Assembly: GCF_000243395.2 (NCBI RefSeq)
Contig: NZ_CM001484.1
Coordinates: 974,089-1,038,088 of the forward strand
Direction of reading: 5' to 3'
Source: Saccharomonospora glauca K62
GTDB lineage: Bacteria; Actinomycetota; Actinomycetes; Mycobacteriales; Pseudonocardiaceae
Length of the DNA stretch: 64,000 nt
Position 1 is the stretch's first letter, and every line of letters starts with the position of its first letter. The notes beneath the pieces were generated by a model, which was not told the origin of the DNA, searched no databases, and was given only the letters and a program-made list of their open reading frames with translations. Positions 1 through 9,030 of the stretch are shown here, piece after piece. Made by a program: the position numbers and the translations under genes.

Positions 1-664
1 GCAGGCAGGTCCGGTCGAGCACCGTCCGGGTGCGATCGCCGAGTCCCAGCAGGCGGGCGTGGTCGAGGTCCTCGGGGGTGTCGACGTCACTGCGCAGCGA
101 CGGCAGGGCCGCCGTCAGCGGCTTCGCGCCCGAGAGCGCGTGCGCGTAGGCCGAGTCGGTTCCGAACCGGGGGCGCAGGCGTTCGCCGGGCGGTGCCAGC
201 AACAGCGTGGTTCCGGTGCCGTGCCGGTCGGCGACGAACGCGCGTTGTCCGTCCGCCTCGGAGATGGCCTCGGTGAGTTCGCGTGGCCGCAGCGCGGGCA
301 GATCGGCCTGAAGGGCGCCGATCACGGCGTTCGGGTCGTCGGCCCGCAGCAGTCGCTCCCCGGCGCGTAGCGCCGCGTTCAGGCTGTCGTGGGGACCGTC
401 GTCGTCGGACGGGACGTCGAGGCCGTGCTCGTCCACGACCTCCACGTCCAGTTCCCGCAGCCGGTCCAGGGCCGCCGGATCGGAGCCGACCACCAGCACC
501 CGGCCGACACCGGCCGCGGCGGTCGCCGCGCTCAGCGTGTCGAACGCGAGTGCGAGTACCAGGTCGGTATGGGAGTATTCGCAGTCCGTGTCCGCGAACA
601 CGCCGCGCAGCCGGGATTTGCCCAGGCTCGGCCTCTTCAACGGCACGATCAGATCGACAGCCAC
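1..664 (-). CDS. cofC: 2-phospho-L-lactate / phosphoenolpyruvate guanylyltransferase (partial, C-terminal end cut by the window)
   Basis: This enzyme makes the GPPL/EPPG intermediate of coenzyme F420 from GTP and phospholactate or PEP, in the cytoplasm. The reverse-strand protein opens VDLIVPLKRPSLGKSRL, the family's nucleotide-binding start, and runs about 221 residues to the window edge. Known homologues are about 215 residues, so only a few residues are probably missing. The only in-frame start near the conserved N terminus is GTG at 664, with AGGT about 13 nt upstream. It is divergent from plsC, and in M. tuberculosis the equivalent gene (fbiD, Rv2983) also adjoins gpsA. The family assignment is firm; the preferred substrate cannot be read from the sequence. 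Confidence 0.88.
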   Translation of the reverse strand, partial: MAVDLIVPLKRPSLGKSRLRGVFADTDCEYSHTDLVLALAFDTLSAATAAAGVGRVLVVGSDPAALDRLRELDVEVVDEHGLDVPSDDDGPHDSLNAALRAGERLLRADDPNAVIGALQADLPALRPRELTEAISEADGQRAFVADRHGTGTTLLLAPPGERLRPRFGTDSAYAHALSGAKPLTAALPSLRSDVDTPEDLDHARLLGLGDRTRTVLDRTCL

Positions 665-805
665 GCCACCATCATTACCTCAAAAACACACGGGGCGGCC
701 CGTGGTGGACGCCCCTCCCGTCGGCGTGCGGCGGCTCGTGGCAGGATCGACGGGACCGATGGGACACCCGCCGGACGGTTCGGGGAGAGCTTGGGAGGAA
801 CAGCC

Positions 806-1525
806 TTGGCGGATCGCGAGAAGGGTGGTTTCTGGGTCGGCGCGGCCGCGGCCCTGTTCTACCCGCTGACCTGGCTGGGCCGGAGCGTGTACCACAACGC
901 CGAACGTATCCCGCGAAACGGTCCCGTCCTGATCGTGATGAACCACATCTCGCACCTCGATCCCGCGGTGGACGCCGTGTTCGTGCACCGCAACAAGCGG
1001 GTGCCACGGTTCATGGCCAAGGACAGCCTGTTCCGGCTGCCGATCTTCGGCAAGATCATCGCCGGTTCGGGCGGCATCCCCGTGTACCGCGGCTCCAGCG
1101 ACGCGGGCGACAGCCTGCGGGCGGCGCACCAGACCCTGCGCGAGGGCAAGGTGGTGGTCATCTATCCCGAGGGGACGATCACGAAGGACCCGCAGGGCTG
1201 GCCGAAGCGTGCCTACACGGGGGTGGCGAGGCTCGCGCTCGACAACGACGTGCCGGTGCTCCCCATCGCTCGGTGGGGTACGCAGCAGATTTGGAACGGT
1301 TACACGAAGAAGTTCCGCCCGTTCCCCCGCAAGACCGTGGTGCATTCCGTCGGTGAGCCCATCGACCTGTCGGCGTACCGCGAGAAGGAACGCACCCAGG
1401 CACTGTTGCGTGAGGTCACCGAACTGATCATGGATCGAGTGCTGGAACAGCTCGTCGAGATCCGGGGCGAGCAGCCCCCTTCGTCGACCGGTACGGAGTC
1501 GACCGGTACGGAGAGGCGCGACTGA
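806..1525 (+). CDS. plsC: 1-acyl-glycerol-3-phosphate acyltransferase (PlsC family)
   Basis: It transfers an acyl chain to lysophosphatidate or a related lysolipid at the inner face of the membrane, in phospholipid synthesis. The 239-residue protein has the catalytic HX4D motif NHISHLDP (H47, D52) and the substrate-binding PEGT motif at about 121-124. A hydrophobic segment at about 10-24 probably anchors it. I chose the TTG start at 806 because GGGAGGAA lies just upstream and homologues start here; the frame is open far upstream, but that part reads as random Arg/Pro-rich sequence. It sits 2 bp before gpsA, so one transcript probably makes glycerol-3-phosphate and acylates its derivative. The tail after about residue 225 is low-complexity Ser/Thr/Gly. 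Confidence 0.9.
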   Translation: MADREKGGFWVGAAAALFYPLTWLGRSVYHNAERIPRNGPVLIVMNHISHLDPAVDAVFVHRNKRVPRFMAKDSLFRLPIFGKIIAGSGGIPVYRGSSDAGDSLRAAHQTLREGKVVVIYPEGTITKDPQGWPKRAYTGVARLALDNDVPVLPIARWGTQQIWNGYTKKFRPFPRKTVVHSVGEPIDLSAYREKERTQALLREVTELIMDRVLEQLVEIRGEQPPSSTGTESTGTERRD

Positions 1526-1527
1526 CG

Positions 1528-2538
1528 ATGGCGGTGCAGCGTGTGGCCGTGCTGGGGGCGGGCTCGTGGGGTACGACGTTCGCGAAAGTCCTCGCGGACG
1601 CCGGGCGCGACGTGACGATCTGGGCTCGGAGGACCGAGGTCGCCGAGGAGATCCGTACCCGTCACACCAACTCGTCGTACCTGCCCGGTGTCGAGCTTCC
1701 CGACCGCATCACGGCGACCGCCGATCCCGCGGTCGCGTTGGCCGGCGCGGAGGCGGTGGTGCTGGCCGTGCCGAGCCAGAGCCTGCGCGAGAACCTCACC
1801 GCGTGGCGCGACCTGCTGCCCTCCGACGCGATCCTCGTCAACCTCGCCAAGGGGGTGGAGCTCGGCACCCTCAAGCGCATGAGCGAGGTCGTCTCCGACG
1901 TCACGGGGGTGAGGCCGGGCGACGTGGTGGTGGTCTCCGGTCCCAACCTCGCCAAGGAGATCGCGCAGCGGCAGCCCGCCGCGGCGGTGCTGGCGTGCGC
2001 CGACCACGATCGCGCCGTGGCGATCCAGGAAGCCAGCTTCAACTCGTACTTCCGCCCGTACACCAACACCGATGTCGTGGGCTGTGAGCTGGGCGGGGCG
2101 TGCAAAAACGTGATCGCGCTGAGCTGCGGCATGGCCGTGGGGCTGGGATTCGGCGCCAACACGGTGGCGACCCTGATCACCCGTGGGCTCGCCGAGACGG
2201 CTCGCCTCGGCTCGGCGCTCGGCGCGGACCCGCTCACGTTCGCCGGTCTCGCCGGTGTCGGCGACCTCGTGGCGACGTGCTCCTCCCCGCTGTCGCGCAA
2301 TCGGACGTTCGGCGAGCGCATCGGACGCGGCGAGACGATGGAGGCAGCCAGGGCCGCTCAGGGCGGTCAGGTGGCCGAGGGCGTGAGTTCCTGCCGTTCG
2401 ATCCGCGAATTGGCCAACCGGCTCGGCGTGGACATGCCCATCACGGACGCGATGTACCGCGTCTGCCACGAAGGTGTCGAGCCGGCCACGGTGGGCGCGG
2501 AGCTGCTGGGCCGTCGGCAGAAGCCCGAGTGGTCGTAG
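1528..2538 (+). CDS. gpsA: NAD(P)H-dependent glycerol-3-phosphate dehydrogenase
   Basis: This cytosolic enzyme reduces dihydroxyacetone phosphate to sn-glycerol-3-phosphate, the backbone for phospholipids. The 336-residue length is typical. The Rossmann motif [13 protein letters not shown] lies at residues 9-21, and conserved lysines sit at K109 (NLAKGVE) and K193 (GGACKNV), the latter the catalytic lysine of the family. The ATG at 1528 follows the plsC stop by 2 bp, so the two are translationally linked. Gene order plsC-gpsA-ddl with fbiD is a known actinobacterial arrangement, here with cysteine dioxygenase and a MocR pair inserted before ddl. Confidence 0.95.
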   Translation: MAVQRVAVLGAGSWGTTFAKVLADAGRDVTIWARRTEVAEEIRTRHTNSSYLPGVELPDRITATADPAVALAGAEAVVLAVPSQSLRENLTAWRDLLPSDAILVNLAKGVELGTLKRMSEVVSDVTGVRPGDVVVVSGPNLAKEIAQRQPAAAVLACADHDRAVAIQEASFNSYFRPYTNTDVVGCELGGACKNVIALSCGMAVGLGFGANTVATLITRGLAETARLGSALGADPLTFAGLAGVGDLVATCSSPLSRNRTFGERIGRGETMEAARAAQGGQVAEGVSSCRSIRELANRLGVDMPITDAMYRVCHEGVEPATVGAELLGRRQKPEWS

Positions 2539-2554
2539 CGCGTTCGCGCTCGTT

Positions 2555-2589
2555 GTCAAATCGGTCCGAAGGCCGGTCCTTCGTTTGAC
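2555..2589 (+). terminator. Hairpin after gpsA
   Basis: The inner stem CGAAGG/CCTTCG (2567-2572 with 2578-2583) has a 5-nt loop. It is framed by an outer GTCAAA/TTTGAC pair (2555-2560 with 2584-2589), with a 6-nt bulge on the left arm. It lies 17 nt after the gpsA stop and has no U tract, as is common in high-GC actinobacteria. The rest of the 267-bp gap to cysteine dioxygenase shows no gene. Confidence 0.4.
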
Positions 2590-2805
2590 GCGCACGCCCC
2601 TGTCTGTTTGCCTTGGGGCATGTCGGTCTTCGGTGCGTCGGACCCCGCGCTGCGGTGTGGTCGAGTAGTGCGCACCCTTGTGGGCTGTCGCTGTTGTCGC
2701 CGGTGATCCCGCGCCGCGCCTGAGACGAGGCGCTTCGGGCGCGAACCGTTCCGACCCGACCGTCCCCTTTCCCCGGCTTTTTCACGTCTTTACGAGGTTT
2801 CCCGC

Positions 2806-3312
2806 ATGTTCGCCGTACCCGAGAACACGATCGCGCTCCCGCCCTCCGACCTGCTGACTCGCCACCCGGTGCGTACGGCGTTGGAGTTCGCCGCGGACCG
2901 AAGTCGCTGGCGCAACCTCCTTCGCTACGACCCCGACGAGCGGTTCGCCGTGCTGGTGGACACTGTCGGCGGCCACGAGGTGTGGCTGCTGAGCTGGCTG
3001 CCCGGCCAGCACACCGGAGTCCACGACCACGGTGCCACCACGGGGGCGTGGACCGTGGTGAGCGGGCGGCTCGTCGAGGAGGTGTACCGAGACCCCGGTA
3101 CCTCATCGAGCGAGCCCGAACGGCACGTGGTGGCGGCGGGGCAGTCGCGGGTCTTCGGTCCGGGTTACTCCCACCGGGTGTCCAATCCGGGCCCCGACCC
3201 GGCGATCAGCGTGCACGTCTATCAGGACGGTGGCCGCACCGTGCGGCCGGTGGCCGGTCCGGAGGCCCGTGCGGAGACGTGCTCGGGGACGGTGATCCCT
3301 TCCGGCACGTAG
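2806..3312 (+). CDS. Cysteine dioxygenase (cupin)
   Basis: It probably oxidises L-cysteine to cysteine sulfinate with O2 using a non-haem iron centre, in the cytoplasm. The 168-residue cupin keeps the three-histidine iron site: H73 and H75 in HTGVHDHG and H123 in GYSHRVSN, spaced as in characterised cysteine dioxygenases. ATG at 2806 has GAGG about 9 nt upstream. The last 91 bp overlap the 3' end of the convergent flavin-barrel gene, so the two messages are antisense to each other there. A related thiol dioxygenase (for example for 3-mercaptopropionate) cannot be excluded. Confidence 0.85.
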   Translation: MFAVPENTIALPPSDLLTRHPVRTALEFAADRSRWRNLLRYDPDERFAVLVDTVGGHEVWLLSWLPGQHTGVHDHGATTGAWTVVSGRLVEEVYRDPGTSSSEPERHVVAAGQSRVFGPGYSHRVSNPGPDPAISVHVYQDGGRTVRPVAGPEARAETCSGTVIPSGT

Positions 3313-3929
3313 TCCGCCGGGACGGGAGCGCCGAAGACGGTGCGCATGGGGAGAACTCCCGCCCACGTGGTGTGGGCGTCGCGGTCGGCGACGTCGAGCG
3401 AGGGGCCTCCGGTGCGCGTCTTCACCGACGCCTCGGCGAGGTCGAGCGCGAGGACCTGCGTGGCGGCCAGCTCCTTGCGGTCGGGGACGCGGGCGTAGTT
3501 CCACGAGCCGGGAGCGAGGTGCTCGCTGAGCACACGCAGGGCGTGGGTCTTCCGCTCCTCGTCGGTCACGGGCACGGCGCGGCCGTGGACCACCGCGCTG
3601 CGGTAGTTCATCGAGTGGTTGTTCAGCGAGCGCGCGTAGACGATGCCGTCGAGGAGCGAGGCGGTGACGCAGAGGTCGGTGCCCGCCGCGGCGGCGCGCA
3701 GGTTTCCCGAGCCGGTGGACCCGTGCAGGTAGAGCGCGTCGCCGTCCCTGCCGTGGGCGGTCGGCAGGACGACGGGTGAGCCGTTCAGGACGAGCCCGAC
3801 GTGGCAGTACAGCGCCGAGTCCAGGATGTCGTACAGCGCCTCCCGGTCGTTGGTGTACCGCTGGGGCTTGCGGGTCGGTGTGGTGCGAGGGGTGGGGAAC
3901 AACGGCGGCCGAGGGGACGAAGCTGTCAT
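3222..3929 (-). CDS. Pyridoxamine 5'-phosphate oxidase-related FMN-binding split-barrel protein
   Basis: A cytoplasmic protein of about 235 residues with the PNPOx-like split-barrel fold, which usually binds FMN or F420. The segment ILDSALYCHVGLVLNGSPVVLPT near the N terminus is the typical first strand pair, followed by LYLHGSTGSGNLRAA. I placed the start at ATG 3929 because GAGGTG lies just upstream; ATG 3938 is possible. It is divergent from a MocR-type PLP regulator across an 82-bp gap with repeated operator-like half-sites, so that regulator probably controls it. PdxR/MocR regulators often pair with vitamin B6 genes, but whether this is a B6 oxidase or another flavoprotein is unknown. 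Confidence 0.8.
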   Translation of the reverse strand: MTASSPRPPLFPTPRTTPTRKPQRYTNDREALYDILDSALYCHVGLVLNGSPVVLPTAHGRDGDALYLHGSTGSGNLRAAAAGTDLCVTASLLDGIVYARSLNNHSMNYRSAVVHGRAVPVTDEERKTHALRVLSEHLAPGSWNYARVPDRKELAATQVLALDLAEASVKTRTGGPSLDVADRDAHTTWAGVLPMRTVFGAPVPADYVPEGITVPEHVSARASGPATGRTVRPPS

Positions 3930-3948
3930 GCACCTCATCGTTCGACGA

Positions 3949-3998
3949 GCCAGTGGCATGATGGAATAGCCACTGTTTCATTGCTTCGAGATGCCACT
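3949..3998. promoter_or_regulatory. MocR-type operator with three GCCACT half-sites
   Basis: GCCACT occurs at 3969-3974 and 3993-3998 as a direct repeat 24 bp apart. Its reverse complement AGTGGC lies at 3952-3957, inside the small palindrome GCCAGTGGC (3949-3957). The half-sites fill the gap between the divergent MocR and flavin-barrel genes. Known MocR/PdxR operators combine direct and inverted half-sites, so this is the likely autoregulatory site. The pattern is visible; binding is inferred. Confidence 0.5.
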
Positions 3999-4011
3999 TA
4001 GGGGAGGTCTC

Positions 4012-5397
4012 GTGGGGCACGGTGAGACCGCCCTGCCGGTGACGCTCGACCGCGATTCGGGGGTGCCCCTGGCGGTCCAGCTCGCCGACGCGTTGCGCGA
4101 GGCCGCTTCCGGCGGACACCTCAGGGGCGGTGACCGCCTGCCGTCCACTCGGGCGCTGGCGGCCAGTCTCGGCGTCAGCAGGACCGTCACCTCGGCGGCG
4201 TACGAGCAACTGCACGCCGAGGGGTGGATCGTGGGCAGGCACGGGTCCGGCACCTACGTCACCACGTCGCCGCCCGCGCCGGTGTCCCGTCGTCCCGTGG
4301 TCATGGGTCCCGACCACGTGTCGTCGCCGGACCTCGTGGCCCTGCTGCCGGGAATGCCGTGGGCCGAGGGCATCGACCGAGCCGCGTGGCGGCGGGCCTG
4401 GCGCGCGGCGGCGGACACCCCGCCGTCGGCGGTGGCCGAACGCGCCGGACTCGTCGCCTACCGGGCCGCCATCGCCGAGCACCTGCTGCGGCATCGGGGG
4501 CTCGACGTGGCGCCGAACTCTGTGCTCGCCACGGCGGGCACCACCGCCGCCGTCGTCGAACTCGCCGCGGCCCTGCTGCGTCCCGGTGACCTGGTCGCGG
4601 TGGAGGAGCCCGGTTATCAGCGGGCCGTGGAGGCGTTCCGGCGCGCGGGTGTTCGGGTGGTGCCCGTGGAGGTCGATTCGGAGGGGCTGCGACCGGACAC
4701 GATCCCCGACGGCGTGCGTGTCGTCTACTGTTCACCGGCCCACCAATATCCGCTCGGGGGCCGTTTGAGCGCCGCCCGCAGGGTCGAACTCGTGGACCGC
4801 GCCCGCACCGACGGCTTTCTCGTCGTCGAGGACGACTACGACGGCGAACTGCGCTACGACGTCGCACCGCTGCCGCTGCTGGCCGCGCTCGCGCCCGACG
4901 TCGTCGTCCACCTCGGCACCACCAGCAAGATCCTCACCCCCACCCTCGGCGTGGGGTGGATGGTGGCGCCCCCCGGTGTCACCGCCGCGGTGCTCGCCTA
5001 CCGGGAGGACGCGGGGACCCGAGCCTCGCCGGCGGGGCAGCAGGTGTTCGTGGAACTCGCCCGGCACGGCGACCTCGGACGGCATTTGCGCAGACTGCGC
5101 AGGGAACTGTCGGAACGCCGTTCCGGGCTCGTCACCGCGTTGCGGGAGGCGGACGTACCCGTGCTCGGTGACGACGCGGGTGCTCATCTCGTGGTGCCGC
5201 TGGAGTCCGCGGACGAGGAACGACGACGACTGGCGCTCGCACGGGAACGTGGATTGCTGCTCGACGGATTGGCCCGGCACTTCGCGGGCATTCCCACCAG
5301 CGCGGGCATCGCCGTCGGATACGCGGGATGCTCGCGTGAGACGTTGCAGGACGTGCTCGGGGTGCTCGTCGACGTGCTCCGACTAACCCGAAGGTAG
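4012..5397 (+). CDS. MocR/PdxR-type transcriptional regulator (GntR winged helix fused to aminotransferase-fold domain)
   Basis: A 461-residue cytoplasmic regulator. Residues about 10-80 form a GntR winged helix ([31 protein letters not shown]). The rest is a fold-type I aminotransferase domain that binds PLP, with the Schiff-base lysine expected in [14 protein letters not shown]. Such proteins sense PLP or another amino compound and usually switch a divergent target. Here the target is probably the flavin-barrel gene. The GTG start at 4012 follows GGGGAGG (4001-4007); an upstream ATG at 3991 is in frame but has no ribosome site and overlaps the operator. The ddl gene follows by 11 bp but seems to have its own promoter. 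Confidence 0.88.
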   Translation: MGHGETALPVTLDRDSGVPLAVQLADALREAASGGHLRGGDRLPSTRALAASLGVSRTVTSAAYEQLHAEGWIVGRHGSGTYVTTSPPAPVSRRPVVMGPDHVSSPDLVALLPGMPWAEGIDRAAWRRAWRAAADTPPSAVAERAGLVAYRAAIAEHLLRHRGLDVAPNSVLATAGTTAAVVELAAALLRPGDLVAVEEPGYQRAVEAFRRAGVRVVPVEVDSEGLRPDTIPDGVRVVYCSPAHQYPLGGRLSAARRVELVDRARTDGFLVVEDDYDGELRYDVAPLPLLAALAPDVVVHLGTTSKILTPTLGVGWMVAPPGVTAAVLAYREDAGTRASPAGQQVFVELARHGDLGRHLRRLRRELSERRSGLVTALREADVPVLGDDAGAHLVVPLESADEERRRLALARERGLLLDGLARHFAGIPTSAGIAVGYAGCSRETLQDVLGVLVDVLRLTRR

Positions 5398-5400
5398 GGT
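5395..5400 (+). promoter_or_regulatory. Putative -10 box of ddl, leaderless arrangement
   Basis: TAGGGT fits the actinobacterial TANNNT -10 and ends 8 nt before the ddl ATG, which has no good Shine-Dalgarno sequence. This spacing suggests that transcription starts at or next to the start codon. Inference from spacing only. Confidence 0.35.
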
Positions 5401-5408
5401 TTTCGCCC

Positions 5409-6506
5409 ATGAGTAGCCGCAAGACCCGAGTGGCCGTCGTCTTCGGCGGTCGAAGCACCGAACACACCATCTCCTGTGTGTCGGCGGGCAGCATCCTGGC
5501 GAACCTCGACCAAGACCGGTTCGAGGTCGTGCCCGTCGGTGTCACACGCACCGGTGCGTGGGTGCTCGGTACGACCGACTACGAGACGCTGCGCATTCGG
5601 GGCAGGCAACTGCCCGCCGTCGAGGACGGAGCGGCCCTGGTGCTGGCCGGAGACCCCACGACGGGCGGTCTTCTGAGTCTCGAACCGGGCCAGCACGCCG
5701 AGGTGTTGTCCGCGGTGGACGTGGTGTTCCCCGTACTGCACGGGGCTTTCGGTGAGGACGGCACCATCCAAGGGCTGCTGGAGCTGGCCGATCTGCCGTA
5801 CGTCGGGGCGGGCGTGTTCGCCAGCGCGGCGGCGATGGACAAGGAGTACGCCAAGAAGCTGCTCGCGGCCGAGGGGCTGGAGGTCGGCCGCTACGCCGTC
5901 GTCCGGCGGGGACAGCGGACGCTGCCCGCCGAGGAACGGGAACGGCTCGGTCTTCCCGTCTTCGTCAAGCCCGCCCGCGCGGGCTCGTCCATCGGCATCT
6001 CGCGGGTCACCGACTGGTCGCAACTGGACGAGGCCATCGCGCTCGCCCGTGAGACGGACCCCAAGGTGCTCGTGGAGGCCGAGACCCCCGGTCGCGAGGT
6101 CGAGTGCGGTGTGCTGGAGTTCCCCGACGGTCGGGTCGAGGCCTCGTTGCCCGCGGAGATCCGGGTGCTGTCGGACGAGGAGGACGCCTGGTACGACTTC
6201 GAGACCAAGTACCTCGGCGAGGACGCCGAACTCGACATTCCCGCGAAGCTCGACGACACGGTCACCGAACGCCTGCGTGAGGCCGCCGTGCGCGCGTTCG
6301 GCGCGCTCGACTGCCAAGGGCTCGCCAGGGTGGACTTCTTCGTGGGCGAGGACGGCACGTTGACCGTCAACGAGGTCAACACGATGCCCGGCTTCACGGC
6401 CACGTCGGCCTACCCGAAGATGTGGGAGGTCACCGGCATCGACTACTCGACGCTGCTGACCACGCTCATCGAGACCGCGATCGCTCGCGGAACGGGACTG
6501 CGCTGA
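5409..6506 (+). CDS. ddl: D-alanine--D-alanine ligase
   Basis: It joins two D-alanines with ATP to supply the dipeptide for peptidoglycan precursors, in the cytoplasm. The 365-residue ATP-grasp protein has the family start [20 protein letters not shown], the loop [19 protein letters not shown], the ATP-binding [17 protein letters not shown] and the C-terminal metal-binding [23 protein letters not shown] 5409 is the clear start. The gene converges on the DUF3515 gene, with a strong shared hairpin between them. Confidence 0.96.
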   Translation: MSSRKTRVAVVFGGRSTEHTISCVSAGSILANLDQDRFEVVPVGVTRTGAWVLGTTDYETLRIRGRQLPAVEDGAALVLAGDPTTGGLLSLEPGQHAEVLSAVDVVFPVLHGAFGEDGTIQGLLELADLPYVGAGVFASAAAMDKEYAKKLLAAEGLEVGRYAVVRRGQRTLPAEERERLGLPVFVKPARAGSSIGISRVTDWSQLDEAIALARETDPKVLVEAETPGREVECGVLEFPDGRVEASLPAEIRVLSDEEDAWYDFETKYLGEDAELDIPAKLDDTVTERLREAAVRAFGALDCQGLARVDFFVGEDGTLTVNEVNTMPGFTATSAYPKMWEVTGIDYSTLLTTLIETAIARGTGLR

Positions 6507-6508
6507 GC

Positions 6509-6539
6509 GCCGACGCGGTCGAGCGGCGACCGCGTCGGC
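6509..6539. terminator. Bidirectional terminator between ddl and the DUF3515 gene
   Basis: A perfect 12-bp stem, GCCGACGCGGTC (6509-6520) with GACCGCGTCGGC (6528-6539), closes a 7-nt loop. It fills the gap between two convergent stop codons. No U tract. Confidence 0.75.
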
Positions 6540-7106
6540 TCACTCGAAGTCCAGCGGTACGGCGGGCAGCACGTCGGCGACCGTCTCGGAGAGCTGCTGC
6601 AATGGGCCGGTGCCCGCGGTCTGTGGCACCGTCAGCGCGATGTAGACGTCGCGATCGACCACGTACCAGGTCGTACTCGCTTCTCCCGGCACGGGCAGCC
6701 ACTGGACACCGTCGATCGAGCGCAGCGTCGACGATCGCGTCAGCTCCGGTGGCCGGTCCAGGCCACAGCGCAGCACGACGGGCTCCCCGTGACCCCATGC
6801 GAGCGTGGCGGGCGGTGCGGGTTCGGCGAGTTCCCGGCGGGCGAGTCGTTCGCCGGAGGACTCCAGTTCAAGTGGCGCGGCCTCGACGAGACTCGTACAT
6901 TCGGACGAACCCGACTGGGGGGCGGGAATGGAGACGAGCGGAAGCGGGCCGGACGCGTCGGGCCCGTCCTTGTCGGAAGCGTCACGATCGGGCTCGCCCG
7001 GCGACAGGACGAAACCCAGTACCGCGACCGTCACGGCCAGCGCCGTGGCGAGCACCGCGGCGAGGACGACGAGGCTCCGGGGCGGAGCACCGGTTTCGCT
7101 CACCAC
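6540..7106 (-). CDS. DUF3515 membrane-anchored protein
   Basis: A 188-residue protein with one N-terminal membrane helix (about residues 11-34, LVVLAAVLATALAVTVAVLGFVL) and an extracytoplasmic domain. It matches the actinobacterial DUF3515 family, whose M. tuberculosis member Rv2980 also sits next to ddl. Two cysteines (in SSECTSL and VLRCGLD) could pair outside the cell. GTG at 7106 or the next GTG at 7103 starts it. It lies 16 bp after the AsnC-type gene and is probably co-transcribed with it. No function is established. Confidence 0.8.
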   Translation of the reverse strand: MVSETGAPPRSLVVLAAVLATALAVTVAVLGFVLSPGEPDRDASDKDGPDASGPLPLVSIPAPQSGSSECTSLVEAAPLELESSGERLARRELAEPAPPATLAWGHGEPVVLRCGLDRPPELTRSSTLRSIDGVQWLPVPGEASTTWYVVDRDVYIALTVPQTAGTGPLQQLSETVADVLPAVPLDFE

Positions 7107-7122
7107 CCCACTACAACACAGC

Positions 7123-7356
7123 TCACAGATGCACCACGGGGCAGGTGAGGGTACGGGTGATGCCTTCCACGTTCTGTACGCGGGCGACCACGAGCTGCCC
7201 CAGTTCGTCCACGTTGTTGGCTTCCGCGCGGACGATGACGTCGTACGGCCCCGTGACGTCCTCCGACGTGGTGACGCCGGGGATACCGGCGATCTCGGCC
7301 GCCACGGCGGCGGCCTTGCCGACCTCGGTCTGGATGAGGATGTATGCGTGAACCAC
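7123..7356 (-). CDS. Stand-alone Lrp/AsnC ligand-binding (RAM) domain protein
   Basis: A 77-residue cytoplasmic protein consisting only of the RAM/AsnC effector-binding domain (VVHAYILIQTEVGKAAAVAA, then VTTSEDVTGPYDVIVRAEA). It has no helix-turn-helix. Such proteins bind amino acids as oligomers and may act as sensors or partners for full Lrp proteins. I chose GTG 7356 because AAGGGG lies 9 nt upstream and homologues start VVHAYILIQTEVG; the ATG at 7374 would put the ribosome site inside the gene. It is divergent from thiL. Confidence 0.85.
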   Translation of the reverse strand: MVHAYILIQTEVGKAAAVAAEIAGIPGVTTSEDVTGPYDVIVRAEANNVDELGQLVVARVQNVEGITRTLTCPVVHL

Positions 7357-7492
7357 GGCGCTGTTCCCCTTCATGTCCGACGATGGCACGTCAAGGTAGG
7401 AATGTAGGCAGCAACGTACCGCAGACCTGCGACGATCGGGGGCGCGTCGGTCCAGGTTCCTTCCGCGGAGAGCGCGATGACCGGAGGTGTGT

Positions 7493-8461
7493 GTGGGAGA
7501 CAGTCCCGCGTCCGGGGCGGACACCGTCGCGGCGATCGGTGAGTTCGGGCTGATCCGCCGGGTGACGGAGAACATGCCGCAGCCGTCGACGACCCTGCTC
7601 GGACCGGGCGACGACGCCGCCGTCGTGGCCGCGCCCGACGGCCGGGTGGTCGCCACCACCGACGCCCTCGTGGAGGGCGTGCACTTTCGACTGGACTGGT
7701 CCACGCCCGTCCAGGTGGGCCGCAAGGCGGTGGCCGTGAACCTCGCCGACATCGCCGCCATGGGCGCCGTGCCCACGTCGATCGTCGTCGCCCTGGCCTG
7801 CCCCTCCGACACCCCCACGGCCGTGGTGACCGAGTTGTTGGAGGGGGTGACCGCCGAGGCGGGCCGCGTCCATGCCGGAGTCGTGGGCGGGGACATGGTG
7901 CGCGCGGACCACATCATGATCAGCATCACGGCGCTCGGCGATCTCGGCGGTCGGCCGCCGGTCACGCGGTCCGGAGCGCGCCCCGGTGACGTCGTGGCCG
8001 TGTGCGGGCGACTCGGGTGGGCCTCCGCCGGACTCGCCGTGCTGAGTCGGGGTTTCCGCTCGCCGGTGAGCGTGGTGAACGCCCAACGCTGCCCCGATCC
8101 GCCGTACGCGGCGGGGCCCGCGGCGGCGCTCGCGGGAGCCACCGCGATGATCGACGTCTCGGACGGGCTGCTGGCGGACCTCGGGCACCTCGCCGAGTGC
8201 TCCGGCGTGGGCATCGACGTGCAAAGCGACCGGCTCACCGTGCCCGAGCGGTTGGTGGATGTGGGGGCCGCGCTGGGCGCGGACCCGATGCACTGGGTGC
8301 TCACCGGGGGAGAGGACCACGCGCTCGCGGCCACGTTCCGGTCGCTGTCGGACCTGCCCGAGGGTTGGTACCCGATCGGGTCGGTCGGCGCTTCCGAGAG
8401 CGGCGTCACAGTGGACGGTGTGCCGTACGACCGCGAGGCCGGCTGGCGGCACTGGAGTTGA
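7493..8461 (+). CDS. thiL: Thiamine-monophosphate kinase
   Basis: It phosphorylates thiamine monophosphate to thiamine diphosphate, the last step of the pathway, in the cytoplasm. The 322-residue protein shows the AIRS-like signatures LLGPGDDAAVV, VATTDALVEGVHF, AVNLADIAAMGA and MIDVSDGLLADLGHL, with the acidic magnesium ligands kept. GTG 7493 is preferred over GTG 7487 because GGAGG (7483-7487) then lies at normal spacing. No TPP riboswitch is visible upstream. The order thiL-ung-DAK-recG matches other actinobacteria. Confidence 0.94.
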   Translation: MGDSPASGADTVAAIGEFGLIRRVTENMPQPSTTLLGPGDDAAVVAAPDGRVVATTDALVEGVHFRLDWSTPVQVGRKAVAVNLADIAAMGAVPTSIVVALACPSDTPTAVVTELLEGVTAEAGRVHAGVVGGDMVRADHIMISITALGDLGGRPPVTRSGARPGDVVAVCGRLGWASAGLAVLSRGFRSPVSVVNAQRCPDPPYAAGPAAALAGATAMIDVSDGLLADLGHLAECSGVGIDVQSDRLTVPERLVDVGAALGADPMHWVLTGGEDHALAATFRSLSDLPEGWYPIGSVGASESGVTVDGVPYDREAGWRHWS

Positions 8462-8555
8462 GTCCTCACGCGGTCGGAAGCCCGACGGCACGCGCCATAC
8501 TGGAGTCCGAGCGACGACGGCGGCAACGGTGCCGGAAAGAGTGTGAGGAGAGCCA

Positions 8556-9026
8556 GTGGACATCCGTACGGTGCCGTTCGACCATCCCGACGCGGTCAAG
8601 CTCATCGACGCGGTCCAGCAGGAGTACATCACCCGTTACGGTGATCCCGATGTGACTCCCGTCGACCCGGTGGAGTTCGCCCCGCCCAGGGGGCTCTTTC
8701 TCGTCGGCTACGTCGACGGCGCGCCCGCCGTGTGCGGTGGGTGGCGTGCGCACGACGTCGCGGAACCGCCGCTTCTCCCCGGCGACGCGGAGATGAAGCG
8801 GTTGTACGTGGTGCCCGCCTTCCGGGGGCGTGGACTGGCCCGGAGGATGCTCGCCGAGCTGGAGCGCACGGCCGTCGCCGCGGGCCGGAAGCGGATGGTG
8901 CTGGAGACGGGCGCCAAGCAGCCCGAGGCCATCGCCCTGTATCGCTCCTCCGGCTACGAGGACATGCCCGGTTTCGGTGTCTACGCGGGCGACGAGCTGA
9001 GCCTTTGCCTGTCAAAACCCCTCTGA
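8556..9026 (+). CDS. GNAT family N-acetyltransferase
   Basis: A 156-residue cytoplasmic acetyltransferase of unknown substrate. The acetyl-CoA loop is present as VPAFRGRGLARRMLAELER (motif A, R/Q-x-x-G-x-G/A), after the strand MKRLYVV and before AIALYRSSGYEDMPGFGVY, the usual motif B region. GTG 8556 follows a GAGGAGAG ribosome site. It follows thiL by 94 bp and may share its transcript. A 21-bp repeat array starts 4 nt after its stop codon. Confidence 0.85.
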   Translation: MDIRTVPFDHPDAVKLIDAVQQEYITRYGDPDVTPVDPVEFAPPRGLFLVGYVDGAPAVCGGWRAHDVAEPPLLPGDAEMKRLYVVPAFRGRGLARRMLAELERTAVAAGRKRMVLETGAKQPEAIALYRSSGYEDMPGFGVYAGDELSLCLSKPL

Positions 9027-9030
9027 CACC

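Noticed and set aside
7357-7492. TPP riboswitch upstream of thiL
   Set aside because: The gap lacks the conserved CUGAGA and ACCUGA-type core segments.
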